A stretch of 64,000 nt of DNA, taken from contig CP126206.1 of the NCBI GenBank assembly GCA_030272155.1, forward strand, positions 2,356,001 to 2,420,000. The letters are read 5' to 3'. Positions 24,237 to 35,297 of this stretch are shown here, piece by piece (position 1 is the stretch's first letter; each line of letters starts with the position of its first letter). The position numbers were made by a program, and so were the translations under genes. The notes under the pieces are model-generated. The model ran no database searches. It was given only the letters and a program-made list of their open reading frames with translations, and was not told where the DNA came from. The DNA is from Tetradesmus obliquus (taxonomy: Eukaryota > Chlorophyta > Chlorophyceae > Sphaeropleales > Scenedesmaceae).

Positions 24237-27200
24237 CTGCTGCCGTCGCTGCTGCTGGTGCTGCTGCCACTGCCGCTGCTGCTGCTGCTGCTGCTGTTGC
24301 CGCCGCCGCAGGCTGCACCGGTGCCCTGCCATCAAAGCCACCCGGCGCGCTGGCCTGGGGTAGCTCTTGCCAGGGCCAGGCGGCCTGCAGCACGCCGTGC
24401 GACATAGCCGCCGGCTACAGCGCCGGCACAGTCAGCATCACCTGCGATGTCGCCACGAAGACCTGGAGCTCCCCATCAGGCAGCTGCACCAAGTCATCAC
24501 CAGGTGCGGGCTGCTCTGCGCTGCTGTGGGCTGTGTCCTTCGTGAACGGGCTGGAAGATCGTATGTGATGGTGCCGCAGCTTGCTTTGTGCAGTCACCGT
24601 GCAGCCACTATAGTCTTCTTCAAGTGACAGGGCTGGCTGTAGGCTGCCTGGTTTACTGACCCCTAGCAGCTGTCCTACAGGCACAGTGCTGAGGTGCAGC
24701 TTCAGCAGCCTTCAGTTTGGGTCAACATGGGTGCCGGCTGTTGAAGCATTCCCTGAGTTCTTATGGCACTTTGACCAGGTGTGCCTGTCTCAAGTTAGCT
24801 GAGCCAGCACAACAGTCATCACCCTGGCGCAGCATCCCCTGCAGCACCGCTGGGTGTTCTGCTTCTGCAGCATTGGAGCTCACCAGCAGGCACGCTGGCG
24901 TCACGCACACGAGTGCGCACACGCGTTGCTGCAGCATTGTGCATGTAGGGAGCACTGCACCGACAGGACAGCTCCTGCTGCTGCCCGCACTGCTGCAGAG
25001 CCTGACTGCAACTCCTTGTCCCAGACGTACTGCGCTGGCTGCGGCGTGCAGGACTGGAAGCGGCTGTCTTGCGTGGCAGCAGGAGGCGTGGACTGCAAGG
25101 CGAGCACCAACAAGCAGTGCCGGCATTGTGGCAGAGCTAGCACATCCCTAGGGTTGCAGGGTTGAATGTGGCGCTTTTGAGAGAGGATAGTTACATGCAG
25201 GTCCTGGCAGCATCTTCAATGGTATGCCGCGGCGCGGGAGTGGGCTCAAACGGCAAGCACAGGCAGACCAACGCCTGACAAGCTGTGCAATAAGGTTGGC
25301 AGCCCCGCCGCTCACAAACCTGCACCAGACAGCATAGGTTGCAGCTGCGCAAGAGCCATGCAACACTTGCAGCACATGATCTGTCCATGCCGTGCTGCCT
25401 CGCCGCCCGCGCTTGCTTGTGCTGCAGGCGGTGCTGAATGACGGCACCCCTGCCCGGCCGCAGCGCTGCGCTGCGCTGCTGCCCAGCTCCAGCAGCAGGG
25501 CGGATGGCTGCCCCGAGTACTGGTACAAAGACGGCAAGCGCTTCAACTACAGGCAGACCTACATCATTCTGCCAACAGATGGCGGCAGCGAGTGCAATGC
25601 AGCAGGTGAGCCGCTCACACCAACAACAACGTTGTCGATTGCAGCCAGCTTTGATCCAGCAGCATGCATGTAGTTTGCTAAGCCCTCGAATACCTTGCTA
25701 GATGACGCACTTATATAAGCTGAGGCTGGCAGCTGCTGACATGGCACAGATGTACTCTGAACCTGCTGTTGCTGCCGCTGCTGCCGTCGCTGCTGCTGGT
25801 GCTGCTGCCACTGCCGCTGCTGCTGCTGCTGTTGCCGCCGCCGCAGGCTGCACCGGTGCCCTGCCATCAAAGCCACCCGGCGCGCTGGCCTGGGGTAGCT
25901 CTTGCCAGGGCCAGGCGGCCTGCAGCACGCCGTGCGACATAGCCGCCGGCTACAGCGCCGGCACAGTCAGCATCACCTGCGATGTCGCCACGAAGACCTG
26001 GAGCTCCCCATCAGGCACCTGCACCATGTCATCACCAGGTGCGGGCTGCTCTGCACTCTCGGGTTGTGTCCTTCGTGAACGGGCTGGAAGATCGTATGTG
26101 ATGGTGCCGCAGCTTGCTTTGTGCAGTCACCGTGCAGCCACGTAGTCTTCTTCAAGTGACAGGGCTGGCTGTAGGCTGCCTGGTTTACTGAGCCCTAGCA
26201 GCTGTCCTACAGGCACAGTGCTGAGGTGCAGCTTCAGCAGCCTTCAGTTTGGGTCAACATGGGTGCCGGCTCTTGAAGCATTCCCTGGGTTCTTATGGCA
26301 CTTTGACCAGGTGTGCCTGTCTCAAGTTAGCTGAGCCAGCACAACAGTCATCACCCTGGCGCAGCATCCCCTGCAGCACCGCTGGGTGTTCTGCTTCTGC
26401 AGCATTGGAGCTCACCAGCAGGCACGCTGGCGTCACGCACACGAGTGCGCACACGCGTTGCTGCAGCATTGTGCATGTAGGGAGCACTGCACCGACAGGA
26501 CAGCTCCTGCTGCTGCCCGCACTGCTGCAGAGCCTGACTGCAACTCCTTGTCCCAGACGTACTGCGCTGGCTGCGGCGTGCAGGACTGGAAGCGGCTGTC
26601 TTGCGTGGCAGCAGGAGGCGTGGACTGCAAGGCGAGCACCAACAAGCAGTGCCGGCATTGTGGCAGAGCTAGCACATCCCTAGGGTTGCAGGGTTGAATG
26701 TGGCCTTTTTGAGAGAGGATAGTTACATGCAGGTCCTGGCAGCATCTTCAATGGTATGCCGCGGCGCGGGAGTGGGCTCAAACGGCAAGCACAGGCAGAC
26801 CAACGCCTGACAAGCTGTGCAATAAGGTTGGCAGCCCCGCCGCTCACAAACCTGCACCACACAGCATAGGTTGCAGCTGCGCAAGAGCCATGCAACACTT
26901 GCAGCACATGATCTGTCCATGCCGTGCTGCCTCGCCGCCCGCGCTTGCTTGTGCTGCAGGCGGTGCTGAATGACGGCACCCCTGCCCGGCCGCAGCGCTG
27001 CGCTGCGCTGCTGCCCAGCTCCAGCAGCAGGGCGGATGGCTGCCCCGAGTACTGGTACAAAGACGGCAAGCGCTTCAACTACAGGCAGACCTACATCATT
27101 CTGCCAACAGATGGCGGCAGCGAGTGCAATGCAGCAGGTGAGCCGCTCACACCAACAACAACGTTGTCGATTGCAGCCAGCTTTGATCCAGCAGCATGCA

Positions 27201-30200
27201 TGTAGTTGGCTACGCCCTCGAATACCTCGCTAGATGACGCACTTATATAAGCTGAGGCTGGCAGCTGCTGACATGGCACAGATGTACTCTGAACCTGCTG
27301 TTGTTGCCGCTGCTGCCGTCGCTGCTGCTGGTGCTGCTGCCACTGCCGCTGCTGCTGCTGCTGTTGCCGCCGCCGCAGGCTGCACCGGTGCCCTGCCATC
27401 AAAGCCACCCGGCGCGCTGGCCTGGGGTAGCTCTTGCCAGGGCCAGGCGGCCTGCAGCACGCCGTGCGACATAGCCGCCGGCTACAGCGCCGGCACAGTC
27501 AGCATCACCTGCGATGTCGCCACGAAGACCTGGAGCTCCCCATCAGGCAGCTGCACCATGTCATCACCAGGTGCGGGCTGCTCTGCGCTGGGCGGTGTAC
27601 TTCTTGAGTAGGCTCATCGCCCAGGGGCAGCATCACCTGCAGCACCGGTTGGTGTTCTGCTTTTGCAGCATTTGAACTCACCAGCAAACACACTGGCGTC
27701 ACGCACACACACGCGCACGCAAGTTGCTGCAGGAGTCAGTATGTGCCTTTCTGCCAATGCCATCTTAGGTCAGGAAGCATACCGTTCTACTCACAAGGGT
27801 CATGTTCAAATCCTGCAGGATGCACTGGTGAGCTGCCGTCATTCCCTGCTGGGGCTTTGCAGTGGAGCAAGGCCTGTTTGGGCCGGGCTTCATGCACCAC
27901 TGCATGTCTGATAACAGATGGATACATCGGCGGGCCCATCACCGTGCAGTGCAATACTACCTCAAACGTTTGGGGCACACCTTCCGGCACCTGCTATAAG
28001 AAGGATGAGGGTGAGTTGAATTATTCTGCCGGGCTGACACATGCGGACCCACAGGGCCAGTCATGCAGTGGGCTGCCCGCTCTATCTAGTTTACGCCAAT
28101 GATGTGCTATCAAATATAAGCCATGCCCTTTGCCAGATGCCTCAAGCATGTGCATTCTTGCCTTGAACCTGTTTTAGTGATGTATGAGAGATAATCATGT
28201 CAGCAACACAACACAATGTCAGCACAAGCAGTGCATCCAAACATCAGCCATGTCAGGCGTTTATTGCAGGGGCCGTGGCTCACCAGGGTGGAGGGTGGGT
28301 GCAGCTCTTGAAGGATTCAGTGAGTGCTTGCTTGCTTGCTTACTTAGCCCTTGTGTCTTGCCATAGTCGGCCTGAGAAGGCAGCCGCAGCGAGTTGGTGT
28401 ACCCGCCCGTCCGCCCCACTTCTCTGGTTACTGTTGGTGTTACTGGGGTTTTGTGGTGTGGGTTTGCTGGCGCTGTGTGTTTCTGGCGGTGTAACTCTCC
28501 TATGTCTGACGCGAAGGCAACGCAACATCACACAGAGGGTGGACGCTCATCATCCAACATCCTGAATTACACATCAGGGCAGCACAACAACAGTGTGATG
28601 GTTGGTTGCTAAGTTGGCACCGCTGTTGCCGTCCTGCAGCATGTTCGCCTGGTTCCGGCGGCTCTCCCTGCAAGCAGTGTCCGGCCCGCTACTTCTCACC
28701 TGGCGGCACTTCAGCCCCATGCATCCAATGCGCCTGCCCCAGCCGGGCTTGTACCCTGGCAACCTGCAACCGCATTACGGGCGGCTGCAGTTTCGCACGT
28801 AATGGGGCGACGTGTACAGTGGAAACAACCTCTGGCTACTGCAAGACGGGGTACTGCTTTGCAAGCGGCCTCAGTGAGTGAATGCATTGTGAATGCATTA
28901 AACATGAGAGATTTGGTGCTCAAGGGCGTGCATTGTGTTTTATGGTGCTCTCTCTCCTCTTCTGGTCTCAGACCTTGTGTTTAACCTGTCAAAGGTTGTG
29001 CCGCATACCATCCAAGATGGTGCCAGGACCCACATGTAACTATCCTCTCTCATTATGACTCCCTACCTGGCGGGCTGCGTAGCCTGCATGGGCTCAACAC
29101 ACATATTTTTGATGTTGCATGCATGCATAACATAACATGCATGCACTTGCAGAAGTGAAGAATAATATGCTGCGTATGTTAAGGGCTGCCACTTGCTTGC
29201 TGATGCAGCCTGTACTGGCCTGCCAGCTGGGAGGCCAGCCAACAGCCTTGGCTGGCCCCAGTCCTGCAAAAACAAGGGGCACCTCAGCACTTGCGTGGCT
29301 AGTTGCAAGAGTGGGTTTGAAGGCGTTCCTCAAGCTCCCGTGGTAGAATGCAAGAAGGGCAAATGGACACGTGATGCCGTTGGGCAATGCAAGCCAAAAG
29401 CACAAGGTGAGCGTGATTTGCTTGATGATCGTCCAGCAGTGCTTGGGTGTACTTGCGGGTCCGACGCGGCGGAGTCCGCCAACATGCCGCCAGACTCTGG
29501 CTCGGAGCCTACCCTGGTCCAGGACTCACTATTGTGATACGTGGCACAAAGGCGACGTCATGCTTCATCACGATCAAGAGCTGACATCTAGACTCTAGTA
29601 TAGCACGATGCAAGCGCCATAATGTCAAATGCACAATACATCAGGTTCCAAACATAAAAAAGGTCTGGGCTGAGACCATTGCCAAGCGCAGATGTACACA
29701 TCTGTATATGGTGATGCTGAAACCGTTTCAACATGCGGCAACAGGCCTGCAAGAAGGCTTTTACACTCGCACACTGCTTCATGGCACTTCCTCCTTTCAC
29801 GCTGTCAAACTCACGAGCGTCCCTCTTGTTGTAACGAACAGGTTTGCCATACACAGAATGCCGACAGATGAAGCCAAGTGTCAGCAGCATCACCATGCGG
29901 CAGCAGGCCTGCAAAGATGCACCCCCGCTCGGTGTGAGCATCCCCGCTTGTGCTCGTTTCCAATACTTGGCAGCCGCACCCCCAAAAGTCAGCGACTGTG
30001 CCAGCAGGGGCACAGACTTCAGCTGCTGGATTGAGGTTATCTACAATGATGTGCGTGGCTGGATTCCCTCTGGATCAGGCACAAGCTGTCAGGGAGGCAG
30101 CAACCCTGGTGACATGGCCTACGTGGCATACTGTCCTGCAAACGGCTGCCCAGCAGCAGGTGAGACATTCGTGACGAGGTTGAACAGTGCAGCGCCAATG

Positions 30201-33200
30201 GCTGCTGTCTCACCAAATCTGGGAGGGTTGTGTGACCGTCACCCATGTGAGGGGCCTCGTCTTGGTTGCAGATGAGAGTGACGTGGACAATGCAGATGAT
30301 GGAATAGCAATGGTTGCTGCTTCCAGCTCAGAGAAGCCAGCGTCCTATTCATGCGCATTGCCCTTCTGATGCCGCGGCGCTCCATACCATCTCACCCTAT
30401 TTCTTGACCTATTAGTCTTACAAGCGGGGGAGAAGCTCATCAAGAGGCGCCTTGCATGCCCAAGGGCACAAGGATGTGCTACTGGCGTGGCATGCTGAAC
30501 ACTGATGCAGCAGTGCTGCATGACACAGATAATGTCTTCTTGATGCAGCTGCTGTCGACTGTTGCTTGCCGACATGTGCGCAACTGGTTGCATGCGTTGC
30601 AGGTGTTGGTGACTCAACCTGCAGGCAGGTGGTGGCAAGTGAAGGAGTGGGTGTGCGCTCCTGGCCATGCCATGATGATACATACCAGGTTCCTGGAACC
30701 GGCAAAGCCAACACTATCGCCGAGTACCTGCCCAGAGGAATCAATGTCAAGTATACTAATTCTGACAGTAAGCAAACAAGCCTGTGTGGAAAAAAGCTCG
30801 TTGGCGAGCAGCAATTGTGCTGGATTGCTGTCACAACAACTGCCGGCAATGTCGGATTTATACCAGTTGGCCGTGGCAACTTCAGTGACCCATTCTGTGG
30901 TGCAGACACAGTAACTGCTAAGCAGAACAGCCTTCTTGTGGATGCATGCGGTGAGTTGAAGAGTGGCGGAATACACAATGTGTGAATCTGTGGTTGGTTG
31001 GACCAATTCACAGCATGCAGACTGCTGATGTCGTGCTGCTGCGCAATTAGAATTATTGAAAACTTACAGGTTGCTTGCTGCTCAGCAATGCTAAGCACAG
31101 AGAAAAGTCGTACCTTGTGCCACACCATGGCACATTGATGGTTTATTTTTTAAGCCCATCACACGTACCTCAATCCAGCCTTTTCTGTTCAAAGAAGGCT
31201 TGCACAGATTGACTGTGTTGGGTGGCTGCTGCATCTTCGCAACGCAGCCAAGGACATGTACACTGAGTGCAGGCAGGTGGCCCGTCCTGAGGGGGTGCCT
31301 GTCTTGCTGGAGCCATTCGGGTCAGCTGTATCTCCACCTCTCACACTCAAGCAGTGTGACCGGTTTGAGCATGTTGTGATGCACAAGCAAGACGTGCAGG
31401 GCGTGTGCTGGATCAGAATTCGCTACTACTCGTATGACTTCCTTCAGTTCGGATGGGTGCAAGCAAGCGAGTCAGCTTGTGGGCAACAGGGAACAGCGTA
31501 CATTCACGATTGCCCGTCCTCTCTGCCAGCATGTGCTCAGCAGAAGTACTGCCGCCAGGTGAGGCGCTGCTCTACTGACATGCTGCCAATATGCATTGCA
31601 TACCATCGCTGGCGGTCAACATTGCACCCCAGTGCACCACAATGCAATGGAACTACACCAGGCATTTTAGCATCAGGCTATGTTGACACTTGCAGTTTGC
31701 GTACTCATGTTTGCCATGGCGGGCGTGACTATCAATGGCCGACTTGCTACCAGCTTTAGTAAAGCAGGTGTTACATCACAAACTTCACTGAAGTGGTGTT
31801 TAGCTGCATTCAATGCAACCGTTATATCTGAACCTAAACAACACCCGGGTGGCGCCCGTTCGCCCGCCCGCTCCGGGCGGCCCGCCCGCCCAAACCTGAT
31901 GTGTGAACATAATATTGCGTGTAGGAACTCAATGATTTTGGTGAATTAGCACTGCATGTGCCACTACATGTTCTGATACTGTGTATGCTGCACACCCAGG
32001 TATTCACCACCGACAATCCTATTTTCAAGGACATTCCATGCTGGGACGAATCAAACAGAATCACAGATGTGCCAAAATGGGGCGTGGTGAGCTACCATGG
32101 AAGCCTCTCCAAGCAAAGCAGCAGGTGCAAGTCGCAGGTCCGGGATCCATTCTGCTGGGCGCTTGTGGATTACGCCATGCCAGATACCAACCCCCCGGAG
32201 GTGGTGACAGGCTGGATGCCAGTGGGCCGCGTAGTGAATGCACCAAGTACCTTTGCAGATGCTTTTTGCAATGGCCGCCCTGGAGACACAGCGGAAGCGT
32301 TCGTCAGGGAGTTGTGCGACTTTTGTGCAGGCAAGCCGCCTTGCCCAGACCCGCCTGTGTGCCAGGTCAGAGGGCTGTGCAACTCAGCTACAGGGGCATG
32401 CTTGCCAGCAACGTACGCGGCACTAGGATCCCCGTGCGGCGCCGGCAAGCAGTGTGACGGGCAAGGTGGCTGTGTTTCAGGCCTCAACGTGCCAATTTCT
32501 GGTACGCTCATAGAGGAGCAGGATAAGGAGCTGCCCAGTGGTGACATTGCATGGCTGCAGCAGTTGGACACAGCTTACCAGGCAAGCGCGTCCGACGCCA
32601 TCACACAGGCGGATCTGCTGCATGAGGCGGAAGCTGTGAGGTTCAAATCATGTGGATGGTACAACGAAGGCACATTCAGGTATTGTGCTTGCATCTGGTG
32701 TGCGTCATTTCAGCAAATGCAGTTGCTCGGCGCATGCTAGACTTGGATTTACAACAACACTAGACATTGGTGCAGTTGCACTGTCACAGTGTTGCGTGAT
32801 GCATTAAGCCATGCCAACACTTTGACTGGTGCTGCAAAATCTATTTTACTAGTTCACGTTCACTCAAAAGCTTTAGTCTTGCAATTAACCATGATGCTGT
32901 TGGTTTTGTTTCAGCAACCCAGCGATGTGGACGGTCCGAGCATGCATTATATGCTAGTACTTGCCCCTAGCAATTGGCATGCCATGCAATGCATCAGGAC
33001 AATGTACAATGTGCAGTCTATGCTATGATAGCATGGCGTTCTGACCATTTGTTCTGTCGCAGGCAGCAATGGTGTCAAGAGTTGCTCGACTCTGATGTCA
33101 GCGTGGCCGTACTACTGTTGCCGTCGTGTGGCAGCCAGAAAACCACCTGTGAAAGTGCACAGTGCCACTACCTCAGCAGCAATTGCAGGCCTGTGCTGTT

Positions 33201-35086
33201 GCCCAAGATTGACCTCTCCGCAACGGTACCAAGAACCCCACCTTGGATCCCAGACATCAGCTCAGGGCGCGCACTGGCAGCCTGGCAGGGTGCCGATTAC
33301 AGTGCTGCACATCCTGATGAAACTTGGCCGCAACAAGTTGTGGAGGCGATAGTCGTTTATGAGGGGCTAGTGCTGGTGAGTGGCCTTATTGCCTCACTTG
33401 CCGCTGCCATGGTAATCACCACCTCAGTCCAGGCCCCTTTTATTGCTGACTACAACATGGACTCAAAGTTTGGAAATGCATTGGCACGTGTCTTCTCCAA
33501 GTTTTCAGGTGACGAATCGCTGTTGCACCACAAGCTATTTCCATTGGCACATGCATACACTGCAAACATATTCATCATCCATATTTGTGCCACACACCAA
33601 GCTGGATGCATGTTGACTGTGGCCAGACGTGCCGAACAAGTGCAGGCATCTGACACAGTTGAAGGTGCCTATTGGTGTTTGGTGGAGGGTGACATGTTCA
33701 GTCTCAGAGGCGTGTTCATGGCAATAGTGACAGCCAAAATTGGTTAGTTGGCAGCTAACCATAATGTAAATCATTCTTCACAACTATGCTTCTACATTTT
33801 CAATTGAGGTCTTGTTTGTTTGTCTTGCTACTCTAATGCATTACCCCGCCTCTGAAAACCATCACGTCGATACACCGACGGTGTATCATCATGTTACCAT
33901 TTAAGCCATAGCAACATCGTCATCAGCCCCGCGCCCCACAGGAGCGGCGAAATGAACATGAGAAGGGGGAAGGAGAGGGAGCACTATTTCATAATCACGC
34001 ATTCCTGTGATTCCGCAAGGACAAGCACCGGTGTATGTATTTCCTGGCTCTTGCTTTCACCCAAACAAACACAACTTGTGTGTTGTCTCAAATTTCAACA
34101 AATTTGCAACTGCAGCCCCTGAGTATACTGGCTATCCAGTTTTGCAAAGCCAACAGACTGGGCAATTGATTATACCGTTTATCCCAAAGCCGGGAACAGA
34201 AAGTGATCCAGACGTGGTGAGGGAAAAGGAGAAAGTCAAGGTTGGCAAAGGAGCGGGCAACATACTATCAGGAGATATGATTGACGCGTTGCGTGACTTA
34301 AACCAGAAACTGGACCCTTCAGGAAAGCCGCCAATGCAAGCCCAGAAGCCGTTGGAGCGCATCACGTTTCTTTACCTGTGGCCTGATGACGGTGAAGACT
34401 GCATCAGTTTGTGGGATAAGAAAACCCAGTGGAAGCGGGGCAAGTGGATTGATGAGTTCCTTGGCAACTCACCGAAAGCTCTCAACAAGGGTGCAGAGCG
34501 TGCCGGTGACATCACAGACGAAGATGTTGTGTCGTTTTTCAACAAGCAGCCTAGTGTCATCCCATTAGGAACCCACCACCTTGCAGTTGACACTTTTGAC
34601 ACCCAAGAACGTCAGCTTATCAGCATCACATCATCCAACCCTCTCAAAGCCATTGGTTGCTCTGGCTCAATCAACTGGTTCAAGTTGAAGATCCAGGACG
34701 CAGCAGACTTTGAGAGAAAAGCAGGCACAAAGTCTTGGGCTGTCAACGGAGTCCTCACCAGTCATACAAGCGCTCAATGGCCGTACCTGGTGAAGATCAA
34801 GCTGGCAACCGGCGATATTGAGGCCTGGACCAAAAATGGTAAGGGAGAGCCTGTCGGCCGCACACTGGCCAGCGACTACCGTACTGCTATCGAAGGTGTC
34901 AACCATTACAACAAGCGAGTGGTGTGTGCGGTGCCTTGGCAGGTGGGGCGGTTCCTGCTGGACACATGCTACAACAAGATGCAGCAGGAGTTACAAGAGT
35001 ATGCAGACTCAGCGGCTCTGCGTGCTCCAGCTGCTCCGGGGCTGCTTGGAAACCACATCACGGTGGAAGTTGTGGTGATTTGTTGA
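19769..35086 (+). CDS. Gene A: giant modular extracellular protein with one transmembrane segment
   Basis: The ATG at 19769 starts a signal peptide (a Leu-rich core, then PRPAASECRQV). Exons worked out in phase include 19769-20093, 20347-20453, 20781-20849, 21340-21454, 21846-21947, 22422-22520, 22901-22993, 23290-23396, later modules to 32679, then 33063-33508 and 34020-35086 (TGA). In order the product carries CRQV/CW modules, three EGF-like repeats, Cys-rich YCAGCGV/NYRQT units, sushi-like units, further CRQV/CW modules, a hydrophobic segment (LVLVSGLIASLAAAMVITTSV, split here as residues near 33365-33427) and a ~355-aa C-terminal domain. By architecture it is a cell-surface or matrix protein. 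The exon list between 23.4 and 32.7 kb is incomplete, and it could be more than one gene; no internal stop plus new start was seen. The last junction uses an AAG acceptor, which is uncommon. Confidence 0.6.
19851..21454 (+). other. Gene A: first two CRQV/CW modules
   Basis: Module 1 (19851-20093) reads ECRQVHEPAGTPVHT, then FCTRVEYL, then CSDSSCWIFISL and CPADMC. Module 2 spans exons 20347-20453 (ECRQVHVPEGAVMRT and FCTK), 20781-20849 (VTIVLKDGKPITFACPDG) and 21340-21454 (RGYWLQSS, then CNAAAC). The shared layout is E-C-R-Q-V, a Cys pair, C-W or Y-W followed by alternating hydrophobics, then three Cys. I recognise no published domain with this pattern. Confidence 0.6.
21846..22993 (+). other. 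Gene A: three EGF-like exons
   Basis: Exons 21846-21947, 22422-22520 and 22901-22993 each encode one EGF-like repeat with six Cys in the pattern C-x4-C-SGHG-x-C-(F/Y)NG-x-C-SCS-x-GW-x-G-x2-C, for example CSGHGTCFNGACSCSAGW. All three exons are phase 1 at both ends, so any can be skipped or duplicated without shifting the frame. EGF repeats normally mediate extracellular binding. Confidence 0.85.
22009..22195. repeat. (GAGT)n microsatellite in a gene A intron
   Basis: About 45 GAGT units with occasional GAGC variants fill the start of the intron after EGF exon 21846-21947. The plus strand is the GAGT strand, the sense of gene A. A similar array sits in gene B at 52734-52917. Confidence 0.95.
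23290..23966 (+). other. Gene A: first YCAGCGV/NYRQT unit
   Basis: Exon 23290-23396 codes CGSLSQRYCAGCGV and LTCVAAGGQACT. An exon ending at 23966 codes GCPDVWYDASGARYNYRQT and SGTECAAAG. The same pair recurs at 25013-25605 and 26545-27137. The unit has eight or more Cys and conserved Tyr-rich motifs. I do not recognise the family. The donor after 23966 appears to be GC rather than GT (GCAGGCAAGC), whereas the later copies have GTGAGC. Confidence 0.55.
24311..24505 (+). other. Gene A: sushi-like module (repeated at 25846 and 27378)
   Basis: The exon codes CTGALPSKPPGALAWGSSC, CDIAAGYSAGTVSITC and WSSPSGSC, matching the sushi/CCP scheme of Cys, a GY motif, a Cys and a late Trp before the last Cys. 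Divergent relatives occur at about 27818-28011 (CTGELPSFPAGALQW, CNTTSNVWGTPSGTC) and 29207-29404 (CKSGFEGVPQAPVVEC, KWTRDAVGQC). A (GCT)n tract ending in GCCGCAG forms the acceptor. Confidence 0.65.
25176..25270 (-). repeat. Dispersed hairpin element, copy 2 (inverted)
   Basis: TGAGAGAGGATAGTTACATG followed by CAGGTCCTGGCAGCATCTTC is the reverse complement of the 28941-29058 element end. It lies in an intron of gene A and was duplicated with the 1,532-bp unit. Confidence 0.75.
26708..26802 (-). repeat. Dispersed hairpin element, copy 3 (inverted)
   Basis: This is the second copy of 25176-25270 carried by the 1,532-bp duplication, almost base for base. Its insertion therefore predates the duplication. 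Confidence 0.8.
28637..28873 (+). other. Gene A: Cys-rich module
   Basis: The segment codes GSGGSPCKQCPARYFSPGG, CIQCACPSRACTLATC and SGYCKTGYC, a dense Cys pattern with a C-x2-C-P-x-G-like start as in growth-factor-receptor or ephrin-receptor-like Cys-rich repeats, followed by a piece like the Cys-rich units of gene B. The boundaries are approximate: the acceptor is near TCCTGCAG at 28640 and the donor near 28873. Confidence 0.5.
28941..29058 (+). repeat. Dispersed hairpin element, copy 4
   Basis: This is the most complete copy. It has TCTGGTCTCAGACCTTGTG, the palindrome ACCATCCAAGATGGT, GGACCCACATGTAACTATCC and the tail TCTCTCATTATGAC. It lies in an intron of gene A between 28.87 and 29.2 kb. 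Confidence 0.8.
29930..32679 (+). other. Gene A: four further CRQV/CW modules
   Basis: Copies lie near 29930-30160 (DFSCWIEVIYNDVRGWIP), 30610-30951 (CRQVVASEGVGVRSWPC, QLCWIAVTT), 31240-31560 (ECRQVARPEGVPV, GVCWIRIRYY, FGWVQASESAC) and 32000-32335 (DPFCWALVDY, GWMPVGR, DAFCNG). The last is followed by a Cys-rich stretch (CPDPPVCQVRGLCNS, CGAGKQCDGQGGC). Conserved points are CRQV or an equivalent Cys start, a C-W-(I/A)-x-(V/I) strand, a GW-(I/V/M) strand, and three late Cys. Confidence 0.6.
33063..33508 (+). other. Gene A: juxtamembrane and transmembrane exon
   Basis: In phase with the exon ending at 32679, this exon codes a Cys-containing stretch (SCGSQKTTCESAQC), a Pro-rich linker and one hydrophobic helix of about 21 residues beginning LVLVSGLIASLAAA. 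Polar residues (DYNMDSKFGNALARV) follow. It is the only convincing transmembrane segment in gene A besides the signal peptide, so the product is probably single-pass type I. Confidence 0.65.
33869..33887. other. Near-perfect 9-bp inverted repeat
   Basis: GATACACCG-A-CGGTGTATC forms a hairpin with a single-base centre in the last intron of gene A, directly before repeat family 2 (33886-33950). Confidence 0.8.
33886..33950 (+). repeat. Dispersed repeat family 2, copy 1
   Basis: This ~65-bp block shares ATCATGTTACC, AAGCCATAGCA and CCCCGCGCCCC followed by GGAGCGGC with 44244-44310. It is non-coding and intronic here. Confidence 0.7.
34020..35086 (+). other. Gene A: orphan C-terminal domain (~355 aa) in a single exon
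   Basis: A 1,067-nt uninterrupted exon follows the transmembrane exon in phase (G+GA). It is rich in Lys, Asp and Trp, with segments such as FLYLWPDDGEDCISLW, QWKRGKWIDEFLG and WPYLVKIKLATGDIEAW. It has no kinase motifs and no Cys-rich pattern. By topology it would be cytoplasmic. I recognise no family. Its lack of introns contrasts with the short exons elsewhere in the gene. A separate downstream gene is an alternative, but the frame has no ATG near its start. Confidence 0.55.
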
Positions 35087-35297
35087 CCGCTGTGATGAGA
35101 CACGCTTTTGAGTCCAAAGTTTGTGTTGAGCGTGAACGTGTTTAAGCTGTGCAATATCTGAGCTGTCTGTTGACTGTTCGAAAAGCTACACTGTTTTGGT
35201 GTTGGTATGCTAGCATATCATGCTTTCTAAAGCAGTGATACTTTACTAGCACATTAGCAGCAACAGATGTGTTGATTTTCCAGCTGTGACACAGCCG

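Larger units (their letters stand above)
24238..27600 (+). repeat. 1,532-bp tandem duplication: two units plus a partial third
   Basis: Unit 1 runs from about 24238 to 25772, unit 2 from 25773 to 27304, and a third, ~290-bp partial unit ends near 27590. Landmarks recur at a spacing of about 1532-1535 bp, such as the exon start GGCTGCACCGG at 24311, 25846 and 27378. Exons and introns are nearly identical, so the event is recent or kept uniform by gene conversion. Each unit carries one sushi-like exon, one YCAGCGV exon, one NYRQT exon and one inverted copy of the dispersed hairpin element. Confidence 0.95.

Noticed and set aside
24717-26683. Two identical pairs of frames read as two separate small genes
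   Set aside because: They are shadows of the 1,532-bp tandem duplication inside gene A, out of frame with its exons.
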